Below, in pieces: positions 1 to 8,928 of a DNA stretch of 64,000 nt. This DNA comes from Amylibacter sp. SFDW26 (lineage in GTDB: Bacteria; Pseudomonadota; Alphaproteobacteria; Rhodobacterales; Rhodobacteraceae). The stretch spans positions 762,047 through 826,046 of the forward strand of contig NZ_WEIC01000001.1 in NCBI RefSeq assembly GCF_009184395.1, given 5' to 3'. The translations under genes and the position numbers were made by a program. The notes beneath the pieces were generated by a model. It saw nothing but the letters and a program-made list of their open reading frames with translations. It made no database searches and was not told where the DNA came from. Each line of letters opens with the position of its first letter. Within the stretch, counting starts at the first letter, position 1.

Positions 1-2
1 TT

Positions 3-1217
3 GTTGTAGAACATGATGAAGAAGCCATTCGCACCGCTGACTATGTGCTGGATATTGGCCCAGGTGCTGGCGTACATGGTGGTGAAATCATTGCAAAGGG
101 CACACCATCACAAATTATAAAATCCAAGAAATCAATTACAGGTCAATACCTTACAGGCAAACGTGAAATTAGCATTCCTGCGGAACGTCGTAAAGGTAAT
201 GGTAAAGTTGTTTCCGTTGAAGGGGCAACTGGGAACAATCTAAAGAACATCACGGCTGAATATCCATTGGGTAAATTTGTGTGTGTGACTGGTGTTTCTG
301 GCGGCGGCAAATCGACACTGACGATTGAAACGTTGTTTAAAACGGCTTCTATGCGCCTAAACGGTGCAAAACAAACACCTGCACCTTGTGAAGCGGTAAA
401 CGGTCTGACTTTATTAGATAAAGTGATTGATATTGATCAACGTGCGATCGGTCGGACACCACGATCCAATCCTGCGACTTATACTGGGGCGTTTACGCCA
501 ATCCGTGAATGGTTTGCTGGACTGCCAGAGGCAAAAACGCGCGGTTATAAACCTGGTCGCTTTAGTTTCAATGTAAAAGGCGGACGGTGCGAAGCTTGTC
601 AGGGCGATGGTTTGATCAAGATTGAGATGCACTTCTTACCTGATGTTTATGTGGAATGTGAAACTTGTAAAGGTAAACGCTATAATCGTGAGACTTTAGA
701 GGTGCTTTTCAAAGGTAAAAGCATCGCTGACATCTTAGATATGACAGTTGAAGATGCCGAAGTTTTCTTTAAAGCAGTTCCAAGTATTCGCGATAAAATG
801 ACTGCATTGATGCGTGTTGGTTTGGGGTACATAAAAGTTGGGCAACCCGCGACAACATTGTCTGGTGGTGAAGCGCAACGCGTAAAGTTATCCAAAGAAC
901 TTGCAAAACGTTCCACGGGTAAAACTCTTTATATTTTGGACGAACCAACAACGGGTCTTCATTTTGAAGATGTTCGAAAACTACTAGAAGTTCTGCACGA
1001 ATTAGTGGATCAAGGTAATACAGTGATCGTTATTGAACATAATCTAGATGTCGTAAAAACAGCGGATCATATTATTGATATTGGGCCAGAGGGTGGTGAT
1101 GGTGGCGGGCAAATCGTTGCGACAGGCACACCTGAAGAAGTTGCCGAAGTAAAAGGCAGCTATACGGGTCATTATCTGAAAGACATGCTAAATTTACGGA
1201 AAATGGCTGCGCAATAG
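3..1217 (+). CDS. uvrA: UvrA excinuclease subunit A, C-terminal part (5' end outside window)
   Basis: DNA-damage recognition ATPase of nucleotide excision repair, acting with UvrB and UvrC. The open frame runs in from the window edge, so only the C-terminal 400 or so residues are present. Visible are the second-domain Walker A ([10 protein letters not shown]), a four-cysteine zinc module (CEAC...CETC), the ABC signature [11 protein letters not shown] and Walker [13 protein letters not shown] followed by the switch histidine in IEHNLD. A DIGPEGG block repeated near both ends is typical of UvrA. It stops at TAG just before a convergent Hint-domain gene. Identification is secure; full length cannot be judged. 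Confidence 0.96.
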   Translation, partial: VVEHDEEAIRTADYVLDIGPGAGVHGGEIIAKGTPSQIIKSKKSITGQYLTGKREISIPAERRKGNGKVVSVEGATGNNLKNITAEYPLGKFVCVTGVSGGGKSTLTIETLFKTASMRLNGAKQTPAPCEAVNGLTLLDKVIDIDQRAIGRTPRSNPATYTGAFTPIREWFAGLPEAKTRGYKPGRFSFNVKGGRCEACQGDGLIKIEMHFLPDVYVECETCKGKRYNRETLEVLFKGKSIADILDMTVEDAEVFFKAVPSIRDKMTALMRVGLGYIKVGQPATTLSGGEAQRVKLSKELAKRSTGKTLYILDEPTTGLHFEDVRKLLEVLHELVDQGNTVIVIEHNLDVVKTADHIIDIGPEGGDGGGQIVATGTPEEVAEVKGSYTGHYLKDMLNLRKMAAQ

Positions 1218-1235
1218 CGCAACCATAACAGCACC

Positions 1236-2222
1236 TTAATGCACAGAGCGTTGTGCAGCGTTCAGTAATGCCGCTTCGTGCGCTTTTAACGATTGGCGCG
1301 CTGAACTTGAATAACATTCAGTGTTTTTCTTCAAATCAGGGAAGAGCCGCAACAATTCTTTGCGACTTTCATCAGAAACACTGTCGAATGATTGCGCACC
1401 TAGCTGAAAACTTTCGCTTGGTACATTTTCTGCAAAGACTATCTCGTGCCGATCAAACAGAATATGAAAATATTCCACATCACCACCACGTTTTATACAG
1501 ATATCATCATTGTTCACCAAATGCTTTGCTGCAACAAGCACAGATTGTTCCCCAAATAAGAGATGCGTATGCGTATTCGTGATCATCATTCTATGATTTT
1601 GCGATACATATAAGTCGCGCGTATTGCCGATAGCACCTGCTTTGAAATAAACTGGCGCTAAATTTTGACAAGCGGGAACTATGGTACTGCCAATCCATCT
1701 AATTGTTTGAGCACCGCGATCCAATGTTACAACACGATCCCCTTCACATAAGTCTTCAATAGCAACCTGACCTAAATCAGTCTGTATAAAGGTTCCCTTC
1801 GTAAAGCAGGGTACAAGAGAGGAATAGGGTACAGCACCGTCCGTATTAAAAGTTCCAAAGGTATATGTGACAGATGGATCTAACGGTGTATCAGAAACGA
1901 TGTTCGGACCATAATTAGCTGTGCCATTTGTCGCAATGAAGTATATTGTACCGCTTGAGCCATCAGACCCTGTAAATGTGTATTTATAGCGAAGATCGAT
2001 AGTATCCCCCACATTAATACCAGGAACCGTTGATGCAGTTACATCTTGATCAGCTACATCGAAGCCACCAGTATGAGTAAAGTCACCAAATATTGCATCA
2101 TCAGATCCGTTAGAATCATCAATGGATACTTGTCCGCCTACACTAATCGTGAAATTTCCAGAGTGGGGATATGTGTTATCACCAGACGCAAAATTATAAA
2201 CCAATACGTTTTCTAAAGCCAT
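1236..2222 (-). CDS. Hint (Hedgehog/intein) domain protein, roseobacter type
   Basis: 328-residue protein with two parts. Residues 1 to about 135 form an acidic, Gly/Asp/Thr-rich, beta-type region without clear homology. From about residue 139 a Hint_2-type domain begins with the CFTKGT motif, whose cysteine is the usual nucleophile, and continues with DLGQVAIEDLCEGDRVVT and a block-B-like SQNHRMM motif. Such proteins are numerous in Rhodobacteraceae and are often secreted by type I systems; their role is unknown. No classical signal peptide is seen. No C-extein follows the domain, so protein splicing is unlikely, while N-terminal cleavage is possible. The upstream gap 2223-2431 carries an inverted repeat (AACACAC around 2255, GTGTGTT around 2273) that may be regulatory. 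Confidence 0.85.
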   Translation of the reverse strand: MALENVLVYNFASGDNTYPHSGNFTISVGGQVSIDDSNGSDDAIFGDFTHTGGFDVADQDVTASTVPGINVGDTIDLRYKYTFTGSDGSSGTIYFIATNGTANYGPNIVSDTPLDPSVTYTFGTFNTDGAVPYSSLVPCFTKGTFIQTDLGQVAIEDLCEGDRVVTLDRGAQTIRWIGSTIVPACQNLAPVYFKAGAIGNTRDLYVSQNHRMMITNTHTHLLFGEQSVLVAAKHLVNNDDICIKRGGDVEYFHILFDRHEIVFAENVPSESFQLGAQSFDSVSDESRKELLRLFPDLKKNTECYSSSARQSLKAHEAALLNAAQRSVH

Positions 2223-2431
2223 TATTCTACTCGATACTATACTTACTACTACTCAACACACCCTAAGGTAGTGTGTGTTATAGTATGATTTATGGCAAGA
2301 ATATGAAGATTTAGTGTTCAAGACGATTATATTTTCATCTTCAGACAATAGGATCATCTTGTAAAATATTGCTTGGTTTATGATGTTATAAAATTATGAT
2401 AGAATAAGATAATAACAGGAGGTTTATATTT

Positions 2432-2869
2432 ATGCTCGTTCAAAAAATTCTAGATTCAAAACCAAAGACAACCATTTATACAATCACTAAGGATCATTCT
2501 ATCAGTGATGCCGCTGCAGATTTATCTGCTCATCGTATTGGTGTGTTGGTGGTTAGTGATGATGGGAAGACTATTGATGGAATTTTGTCCGAACGGGATA
2601 TCATACGAGAATTAGGCAAACGTGGCACAGGATGTTTAACCGAATCCGTATCTAAATTTATGACAGGAACAGTCATCAGTTGTGGGTTGTCTGATTCAGC
2701 GCAGACAATTTTAGAAACCATGACCGAAGGACGTTTTCGCCACATGCCAGTGATTGATGATAAGAAACGCTTAGTTGGTCTGATCACACTAGGTGATGTT
2801 GTCAAAGCTCGCCTTGAAGAAGTTTCTGGTGAAAACGCCGCTATGATGGATATGATCCGCGGCGTTTAA
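2432..2869 (+). CDS. CBS-domain pair protein
   Basis: 145-residue protein made almost entirely of two tandem CBS motifs (residues about 10-70 and 78-138), the Bateman module that binds adenosyl ligands. Landmarks are GVLVVSDDGKTIDGILSERDI and MPVIDDKKRLVGLITLGDV. No effector domain is fused, so it is probably a stand-alone energy or ligand sensor. A strong Shine-Dalgarno (AGGAGG, around 2418) lies just before the ATG. The gene converges on the DUF2892 gene with only two bases between the stops. Stand-alone CBS proteins of this length are common in Rhodobacterales; no specific partner can be named. Confidence 0.9.
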   Translation: MLVQKILDSKPKTTIYTITKDHSISDAAADLSAHRIGVLVVSDDGKTIDGILSERDIIRELGKRGTGCLTESVSKFMTGTVISCGLSDSAQTILETMTEGRFRHMPVIDDKKRLVGLITLGDVVKARLEEVSGENAAMMDMIRGV

Positions 2870-2871
2870 TA

Positions 2872-3072
2872 CTATTTCTTTATAGGGCAGGTGCTGACGC
2901 CGATCAGGGAATATAATCCGCAGTTGCCCATAAGCCCAGTCACTAATGGAATAATTCCAATCAGATAAAGCAAGCGCATCGATGCTTCTGGATTCAAGAA
3001 GAATGCTGCGAGTAAAGCTAGCCCTGAAATTACGCGGATGATGCGATCTAATGTTCCAACATTTTTGGTCAT
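2872..3072 (-). CDS. DUF2892-type small membrane protein
   Basis: 66-residue protein with two hydrophobic helices (about 14-30 and 33-52) and a C-terminal motif GNCGLYSLIGVSTCP, which matches the DUF2892/YgaP membrane-domain family, including its conserved cysteines. In other proteins this domain is often joined to rhodanese and linked to sulfur or thiol metabolism, but nothing here proves that. It lies 73 bp downstream of the Crp/Fnr gene on the same strand and may be cotranscribed with it. Confidence 0.85.
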   Translation of the reverse strand: MTKNVGTLDRIIRVISGLALLAAFFLNPEASMRLLYLIGIIPLVTGLMGNCGLYSLIGVSTCPIKK

Positions 3073-3145
3073 GCGTTTTCCTTTGCTGAGAGTTCAAAGG
3101 CGTTTTACAAAGCGTTTCTGGATGTTGTCTGTGACATGATCACGG

Positions 3146-3799
3146 TTAACTGGGATTGTTGGCCAGTTTTGACAGTGCTTGTGTATCTATAACTGCGATA
3201 TGTCCACGGCTGAGTTTTAAAATACCACGTTTGGCCAAGCTTTCTAGCCGGCGCGAAACAACTTCGCGCGCAGAACCGATCATCACAGCCAGCTCTTGAT
3301 GTGTGGCGTGTATTTCATTGCCTTTTGCGCGTTTTAGCAACGCTGCGGCCAATCTGGTTTCTATTTTGATAAAAGCAACTTGTTCTAGAACTTGTATGGT
3401 CGATTGCATTCGGTTCGCAAAAGCGCGGAAAACAAAATTTCGAAAGCCACCAGATTTATCCATGAGGGATAGGAACGTGTCACGTGGGATCATAATCACG
3501 CGGCATGGGCTGGTGGAAATTGCCTCGCCAGTGTAGTCATTACCGCCCATCAAACCGAGTGTGGATTGCACACACGACTGACCTGGTTTGATTGAGTATA
3601 GCAATAGTTCACGCCCTGATGACCCTATTAAAAACACATCAATTCGCCCATCCAAAAGAAGCGCAAAGCCTGATGCAGCATCCCCCGGTCTGAATAGAAC
3701 TGTGTCTTTGGGAACTTCGGTGATAGGCAAGGCCATCAACACTCTTTCGGTGTCTTTGTCCAAATCTGTTAAACCATATTTAGACAAAGATAGGGGCAT
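3146..3799 (-). CDS. Crp/Fnr family transcriptional regulator
   Basis: 217-residue regulator with an N-terminal cyclic-nucleotide-like sensor domain (residues about 15-125, with FRPGDAASGFALLLDGRIDVF) and a C-terminal winged helix; the recognition helix contains GSAREVVSRRLESL. The N-terminal cysteine cluster of oxygen-sensing FNR/FnrL is absent, so it is not a classical [4Fe-4S] FNR. The effector is unknown. Its start codon lies two bases after the mmsB stop, so it looks like the distal gene of the mmsA-mmsB operon, with the DUF2892 gene following. Confidence 0.9.
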   Translation of the reverse strand: MPLSLSKYGLTDLDKDTERVLMALPITEVPKDTVLFRPGDAASGFALLLDGRIDVFLIGSSGRELLLYSIKPGQSCVQSTLGLMGGNDYTGEAISTSPCRVIMIPRDTFLSLMDKSGGFRNFVFRAFANRMQSTIQVLEQVAFIKIETRLAAALLKRAKGNEIHATHQELAVMIGSAREVVSRRLESLAKRGILKLSRGHIAVIDTQALSKLANNPS

Positions 3800-3801
3800 T
3801 T

Positions 3802-4671
3802 TTATCTACTCATTTTTTCGAAACGTGGCAGCATGGCTGAAAAATCAGATCCTAATCCGTCTTCATCTTCAACAAACTGTTTATATAGCTCAGTCGCACG
3901 TTCCCCCATCGGCGTTGGAGCGTCAACAGATTCTGCAGCTTGTTGCGAAAGTCGCAAATCTTTGAGCATCAGTTCAGCGGCAAACCCTGGTTGGTAGTCA
4001 TTATCCGATGGGCTCTGTGGACCGATACCTGGAGCAGGGCAATAAGCATTCATTGACCAGCTGTAACCAGATGATGTGCTGACCACATCAAACATAGACT
4101 GACGTTCAAGGCCAAGTTTATCCGCCAAAGCAAAAGCTTCGCATGTGGCGATCATAGTGGCGCCAAGGATCATGTTGTTGCAAATTTTGGCCGCTTGTCC
4201 GTTACCAGATGGACCGCAATGCACAGCTTTTTGTCCCATAATATCGAAAAGAGGGTTAACATTGGCAAAAGCTTCATCAGACCCACCAGCCATAAACGTC
4301 AGCGTTCCCGCAGCTGCACCGCCAATACCGCCAGAGACAGGTGCATCAACCGCTAATAGGTCCGCGGCTATGGCATCATCTGCCACAGCGCGCGCACTTT
4401 GCACATCAACGGTTGAGCAATCCAAAAGGGTTGCACCCGCTTTCATGGCAGGGATGATTTCGCAGGCAACAGAGCGTAAGATCGCCCCGTTTGGCAGCAT
4501 TGTGATAACGACATCAGCATCCGTTGCCGCTTGGGCAGCTGTGTCTGCTTTTGAAACACCGTCAGGGCAGTCTGTGATCAAATCGAAACCTGATACTTCG
4601 TGTCCAGCTGCCGCCAAGTTGACAGCCATTGGTGTTCCCATATTTCCTAAACCGATAAATCCGATTTTCAT
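3802..4671 (-). CDS. mmsB: 3-hydroxyisobutyrate dehydrogenase
   Basis: 289 residues, the usual family length. NAD-dependent oxidation of 3-hydroxyisobutyrate to methylmalonate semialdehyde in valine breakdown. The N-terminus carries the Rossmann motif GFIGLGNMGTPMA, followed by the substrate-binding segment DAPVSGGIGGAAAGTLTFM and the catalytic-lysine segment GNGQAAKICNNMI (Lys about 169). It lies three bases after mmsA, whose product uses this reaction's product, so the pair works in sequence. Confidence 0.95.
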   Translation of the reverse strand: MKIGFIGLGNMGTPMAVNLAAAGHEVSGFDLITDCPDGVSKADTAAQAATDADVVITMLPNGAILRSVACEIIPAMKAGATLLDCSTVDVQSARAVADDAIAADLLAVDAPVSGGIGGAAAGTLTFMAGGSDEAFANVNPLFDIMGQKAVHCGPSGNGQAAKICNNMILGATMIATCEAFALADKLGLERQSMFDVVSTSSGYSWSMNAYCPAPGIGPQSPSDNDYQPGFAAELMLKDLRLSQQAAESVDAPTPMGERATELYKQFVEDEDGLGSDFSAMLPRFEKMSR

Positions 4672-4674
4672 GAC

Positions 4675-6174
4675 TTACTCCATCACTGGGATTGAGAACT
4701 CTCCGCCTTCTTTAATACCAGAAGGCCAGCGCGATGTCACAGTTTTGGTCCGCGTATAGAACTTAAACGCATCAGGCCCGTGTTGGTTTAAATCGCCAAA
4801 GACCGATTTTTTCCAACCACCAAACGTGTGATAGGCCAGCGGTACAGGGATTGGAACGTTGATGCCAACCATGCCAATGTTAATACGGTTGGCGAAATCA
4901 CGTGCAGTGTCACCGTCGCGTGTAAAGATCGCTGTGCCATTGCCGTATTCATGATCCATCGCCATTTTCAGGGCATCTTCGTATGTTTGTGCACGAACTG
5001 TTGAAAGCACAGGGCCGAAGATTTCTTTTTTGTAGATGTCCATATCCGTTGTAACGTGATCGAAAAGATGCGCCCCGACAAAGAATCCGTCCTCGTAACC
5101 TTGTAGATTGAAATCACGCCCGTCTACGACCAGTTTGGCCCCGTCTTTGACACCGCTTTCAACCAAGTTCAGGATATTTTCTTTGGCGGCACCAGTCACA
5201 ACAGGGCCGTAATCCACATCGTTGCCAGATGTGTATGGGCCGACTTTTAGCGCCTCCACTTTTGGTGCAAGCTTTTCGATCAAACGATCCGCTGTTTCAT
5301 CGCCCACAGGCACTGCGACGGAAATCGCCATGCAGCGTTCGCCAGCAGCGCCGTAACCAGCACCTAGTAGGGCATCAGCCGCTTGGTCCAAATCAGCATC
5401 CGGCATGATGATCATGTGATTTTTCGCACCACCGAAACATTGAACGCGCTTACCTTGTGAGCAACCCGTGCCGTATATGTATTCAGCAATTGGAGTAGAG
5501 CCAACAAAGCCAACAGATTGGATTGTGTCGTTAAATAGGATTGCATCCACGGCTTCTTTATCACCATTAACAACTTGTAAGATACCTTTTGGCAATCCTG
5601 CTTCTTCCATTAATTCAGCCAACATCAATGGCACAGATGGGTCACGTTCAGATGGTTTAAGGATGAATGCGTTTCCGCATACTATGGCAGGGGCGAACAT
5701 CCACATAGGGATCATGGCAGGGAAGTTAAACGGAGTGATACCAGCCGTAACGCCCAATGCTTGGCGCATAGAGTACATATCAATGCCTGGGCCAGCGCTG
5801 TCTGTATAATCACCTTTCAGCATTTGCGGCGCACCGATGCAGTATTCCACTACTTCAAGGCCACGTTGCACGTCACCAGCAGCATCTGGAAGGGTTTTGC
5901 CATGTTCACGACTTAACGCTTCTGCAAGTTTATCCATATCGCGGTTTAGAAGTGCCACAAAACGCATCATCACACGTGCGCGGCGTTGTGGATTCATTGC
6001 CGCCCATGCAGGTTGTGCAGCCGCAGCAACTTCAACAGCCTTTTCCATTTCAGTAGCATTTGCCAATGGCACCTTTGCCTGTACTTCACCCGTTGCTGGA
6101 TTAAAGACATCTGCGAAGCGTCCTGATGTGCCTTTGACGTGCTCGCCGTTAATGTAATGTGTTAATTCTTGCAT
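4675..6174 (-). CDS. mmsA: Methylmalonate-semialdehyde dehydrogenase (CoA-acylating)
   Basis: 499-residue aldehyde dehydrogenase family enzyme converting methylmalonate semialdehyde to propionyl-CoA in valine catabolism. Hallmarks: the NAD-binding GFVGSTPIAEYIY block, the catalytic cysteine in GAAGERCMAISVAVP, which is the MmsA-type signature, and GMVGINVPIPVP near the C-terminus. The start at 6174 (MQELTHYING) is chosen because GGGAGA precedes it at proper spacing; an upstream in-frame ATG at 6192 lacks this. First gene of the mmsA-mmsB-crp unit, divergent from a LysR regulator. Confidence 0.95.
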   Translation of the reverse strand: MQELTHYINGEHVKGTSGRFADVFNPATGEVQAKVPLANATEMEKAVEVAAAAQPAWAAMNPQRRARVMMRFVALLNRDMDKLAEALSREHGKTLPDAAGDVQRGLEVVEYCIGAPQMLKGDYTDSAGPGIDMYSMRQALGVTAGITPFNFPAMIPMWMFAPAIVCGNAFILKPSERDPSVPLMLAELMEEAGLPKGILQVVNGDKEAVDAILFNDTIQSVGFVGSTPIAEYIYGTGCSQGKRVQCFGGAKNHMIIMPDADLDQAADALLGAGYGAAGERCMAISVAVPVGDETADRLIEKLAPKVEALKVGPYTSGNDVDYGPVVTGAAKENILNLVESGVKDGAKLVVDGRDFNLQGYEDGFFVGAHLFDHVTTDMDIYKKEIFGPVLSTVRAQTYEDALKMAMDHEYGNGTAIFTRDGDTARDFANRINIGMVGINVPIPVPLAYHTFGGWKKSVFGDLNQHGPDAFKFYTRTKTVTSRWPSGIKEGGEFSIPVME

Positions 6175-6281
6175 GTGAGTTCTCCCAAACACTGTTTGGC
6201 AGCAGTATGCTCTTGCATTTTATCTTTTTAAACAGTCAATATAGCACATTCATTTTGCATTTATGCAATACGGAGCATGTA

Positions 6282-7169
6282 ATGAATTGGGATGATATAC
6301 GAGTATTTTTACATGTGGGGCGGGCGAATAGCCTGACCGCCGCCAGTAAACAGTTGAAAATGGATCCAAGCACCTTGGGGCGTAGAATTGCACGACTAGA
6401 AGAGCAGATGGCGGCACGGCTGTTTGTAAAGACACCACAAGGGTATGATTTAACCGATGCAGGACAACGGTTGATGGATCATGCATCAAACATGGAATTA
6501 TCATCACTTTCTGCGCAAGAGATTATGCAGGGCTCCACAGATCAATTAAGTGGTGTGATCCGTATTGGAGCACCAGATGGTAGTGCTAATTTTTTACTGC
6601 CTGAGGTATGCTCAGAAATTTCTGCGGAAAATCCAGATTTGGAAATCCAAATTCTAGCCTTACCGCGTGTTTTAAACCTGTCAAAACGCGAAGCCGATAT
6701 GGCGATTACAGTGTCGCCGCCAACTGCAGGGCGTTTGTTGGTGCAAAAAGTAACCGATTATCATCTGCATTTGGCCGCACATCGTGATTATATTGATCAG
6801 CATCCTGACCTTGCTGAGATAGATAATCTAAAGAACCACCCAATCATTGGTTATATTCCCGATCTGATTTTTGACAAAGAATTGGATTACTTATCCCATA
6901 TGGGGCTGCAACCATCACCCAGCTTAGCTTCTAATTCAGTCTCTGTTCAGATCAATATGATCAATCAAGGGGCAGGGATTGGGGTTGTGCATGATTTCGC
7001 GATGCCGAATTTCCCCAACATTCATTTTCTTCACAGGGCAAAACTCTCTTTAAGTCGTAGTTTCTACCTTGTTCGTCATGAAGGAGACCGCCGCGTGGGA
7101 CGTTTGAACCGCTTTGCGGACCGATTGGCGCAGGGTATGCGTGACATGGTGAAACGCAAAGAAGCGTAA
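6282..7169 (+). CDS. LysR-family transcriptional regulator
   Basis: 295-residue LysR regulator. The N-terminal winged helix is MNWDDIRVFLHVGRANSLTA with the helix AASKQLKMDPSTLGRRIARLE; a periplasmic-binding-like effector domain follows (residues about 90-290). The start at 6282 is supported by CGGAG six bases upstream and by the family N-terminus; the frame is open further upstream but reads as non-LysR sequence. It is transcribed away from mmsA across about 107 bp, so it is a plausible regulator of valine catabolism. That link is inferred from position only. Confidence 0.9.
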   Translation: MNWDDIRVFLHVGRANSLTAASKQLKMDPSTLGRRIARLEEQMAARLFVKTPQGYDLTDAGQRLMDHASNMELSSLSAQEIMQGSTDQLSGVIRIGAPDGSANFLLPEVCSEISAENPDLEIQILALPRVLNLSKREADMAITVSPPTAGRLLVQKVTDYHLHLAAHRDYIDQHPDLAEIDNLKNHPIIGYIPDLIFDKELDYLSHMGLQPSPSLASNSVSVQINMINQGAGIGVVHDFAMPNFPNIHFLHRAKLSLSRSFYLVRHEGDRRVGRLNRFADRLAQGMRDMVKRKEA

Positions 7170-7236
7170 ATCGCTCTTGACCTTAGGCTGTTGATATAGT
7201 TCCAGTGGTTTACCATAAAAAGCGATGGAGGTCGCA

Positions 7237-7731
7237 ATGCGCATAGGGCTTTATCCAGGGACATTTGATCCTGTCACTTTAGGGCACTTAGATATTATTG
7301 AACGTGCGTGCGTTTTAGTTGATCGCTTGGTTATTGGCGTTGCAATCAATCGCGACAAAGGTCCTTTATTCACACTTGAAGAACGTGTTGATATGATTGA
7401 ACGCAATGTAGAAAACATGCGAACAAATGGCACAGAAGTGGTTGTTGAGCCTTTTGAAAACCTGTTGATCGATAAAGCGGAAGAGGTTGGGGCCAAACTG
7501 ATCATCCGCGGTTTGCGCGCGGTATCTGACTTTGAATATGAATATGCATTGGTTGGTATGAACCGCGCTATGAACTCAAATGTAGAAACTGCGTTCCTTA
7601 TGGCAGAGGCCAAACATCAAGCTATCGCATCACGTTTGGTCAAAGAAATTGCACGCCTTGATGGCGATGTGTCAAAGTTTGTAACACCTGGTGTTCAAAA
7701 AGCTTTGATCGAGAAATTCACGAAATCCTAA
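7237..7731 (+). CDS. coaD: Phosphopantetheine adenylyltransferase
   Basis: 164 residues, the expected size. Transfers AMP to 4'-phosphopantetheine, the penultimate step of coenzyme A synthesis. It has the nucleotidyltransferase motif YPGTFDPVTLGH at the N-terminus, RGLRAVSDFEYE in the middle and the second ATP-contact block ASRLVKEIARLDGDVSKFV at the C-terminus. The start at 7237 follows a GGAGG five bases upstream; an in-frame ATG at 7225 is too early for that site. Confidence 0.97.
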   Translation: MRIGLYPGTFDPVTLGHLDIIERACVLVDRLVIGVAINRDKGPLFTLEERVDMIERNVENMRTNGTEVVVEPFENLLIDKAEEVGAKLIIRGLRAVSDFEYEYALVGMNRAMNSNVETAFLMAEAKHQAIASRLVKEIARLDGDVSKFVTPGVQKALIEKFTKS

Positions 7732-7797
7732 TATGCGGGCTTTTCCTTTGCGAATGCTAAGGATAGTGTACGCCGAACATTGAAAACGGAGACCGAA

Positions 7798-8304
7798 ATG
7801 GTTGAGATTAAAGATCCTGAAAACACAATCATCATGGAACTAAAGCATGGTAATGTGACAATCGAATTGCTGCCAGATGTGGCGCCTAAGCATTGTGAGC
7901 GTATGAAAGAATTGGCACGTGCTGGTAAATACGACAACGTTGTATTCCACCGTGTGATTGACGGCTTCATGGCGCAAACAGGTGACGTTCAAAACGGCAA
8001 CACTGGTGCTGATTTTGATCTACGCCGCGCAGGGACTGGTAGCTCTGATCTGCCTGATTTGCCAGCAGAGTTTTCAAAACTACCACATGACAAAGGCACA
8101 TTAGGTGCGGCACGTTCTGCAATGCCAGACAGTGCAAACTCTCAATTCTTTATCAACTTCAATGACAACCATTTCCTGAACAACCAATACACGGTTTATG
8201 GCCGTGTTGTTGAGGGTATGGAACACGTTGACAAAATCAAACGTGGCGAGCCACCAATGGAACCAGACACAATGATTTCCGTTAAAGTTGCGGCAGACGT
8301 ATAA
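7798..8304 (+). CDS. Cyclophilin-type peptidyl-prolyl isomerase, cytosolic
   Basis: 168-residue cyclophilin that isomerises Xaa-Pro bonds. Typical blocks are FHRVIDGFMAQTGDVQNGNTG, with the catalytic Arg, and NSQFFINFNDNHFLNNQYTVYG. No signal peptide, so cytoplasmic. The ATG at 7798 has GGAG at good spacing; an earlier TTG at 7780 is rejected. The stop overlaps the next gene's ATG by one base (TAATG), so the two isomerases are translationally coupled. Confidence 0.95.
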   Translation: MVEIKDPENTIIMELKHGNVTIELLPDVAPKHCERMKELARAGKYDNVVFHRVIDGFMAQTGDVQNGNTGADFDLRRAGTGSSDLPDLPAEFSKLPHDKGTLGAARSAMPDSANSQFFINFNDNHFLNNQYTVYGRVVEGMEHVDKIKRGEPPMEPDTMISVKVAADV

Positions 8305-8876
8305 TGCGGTTTTTCACAACTCTGATCGCAGCTGTTTCAATGGCGACTTCTGTATTTGCAGCGGATGCTGACAATACATTGGTGATTGAAGTGGCAGGTA
8401 AAAACACGGGCACAATCGAAATCGAATTGTTGCCTGATGTGGCGCCAAAACACGTGACACGCATCAAACGTTTGGCGCGTGAAGGTCACTATGACAACGT
8501 GACGTTTCACCGTGTAATCTCTGGTTTTATGGCACAAACAGGCGATGTTCAAAATGGCAAACTAGAGGGTTTTAACCCACGGTTTGCTGGTACAGGTGGT
8601 TCAAAACTACCAGATCTGCCAGCAGAGTTTTCAAGCATGAAGTTTGAAAAGGGCGTTGTCGGTATGGCCCGTTCATCAAGCCCAAACAGTGCAAACTCTC
8701 AGTTCTTTATCATGCTTCAAGATTACCCATCGTTGAATGGGCAGTACACAGTTCTTGGTCGTGTGAGTTCTGGTCAAGACGTTGTAAATAAAATCAAACG
8801 TGGTAGCCAAGCCAACAATGGCTCTGTTGCTAAGCCTGATTATATGAGTAAAGTTTACATCAAATCTGATAAATAA
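8304..8876 (+). CDS. Cyclophilin-type peptidyl-prolyl isomerase, exported
   Basis: 190-residue cyclophilin with a Sec signal peptide (MRFFTTLIAAVSMATSVFAA, cleavage near residue 20), so periplasmic. The mature domain carries FHRVISGFMAQTGDVQNGK and NSQFFIMLQDYPSLNGQYTVLG. It resembles the preceding gene closely, which suggests an old tandem duplication with division of labour between cytosol and periplasm. A strong terminator follows. Confidence 0.95.
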   Translation: MRFFTTLIAAVSMATSVFAADADNTLVIEVAGKNTGTIEIELLPDVAPKHVTRIKRLAREGHYDNVTFHRVISGFMAQTGDVQNGKLEGFNPRFAGTGGSKLPDLPAEFSSMKFEKGVVGMARSSSPNSANSQFFIMLQDYPSLNGQYTVLGRVSSGQDVVNKIKRGSQANNGSVAKPDYMSKVYIKSDK

Positions 8877-8895
8877 GATATTGATAAACCTAAAG

Positions 8896-8928
8896 AAAAG
8901 GCGGCCAATTGAGCCGCCTTTTTTATTT
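8896..8928 (+). terminator. Rho-independent terminator after the isomerase pair
   Basis: A 10-bp perfect stem (AAAAGGCGGC at 8896-8905 with GCCGCCTTTT at 8913-8922) with a 7-base loop, followed by a T-rich run. It ends beside the stop codon of the converging tyrS gene and, being A-rich on the left arm, may also serve tyrS. Confidence 0.85.

Noticed and set aside
6159-6281. Extended N-terminus for the LysR protein at 6282
   Set aside because: The 41 extra residues do not resemble a LysR start and overlap the mmsA promoter; CGGAG fits the ATG at 6282.
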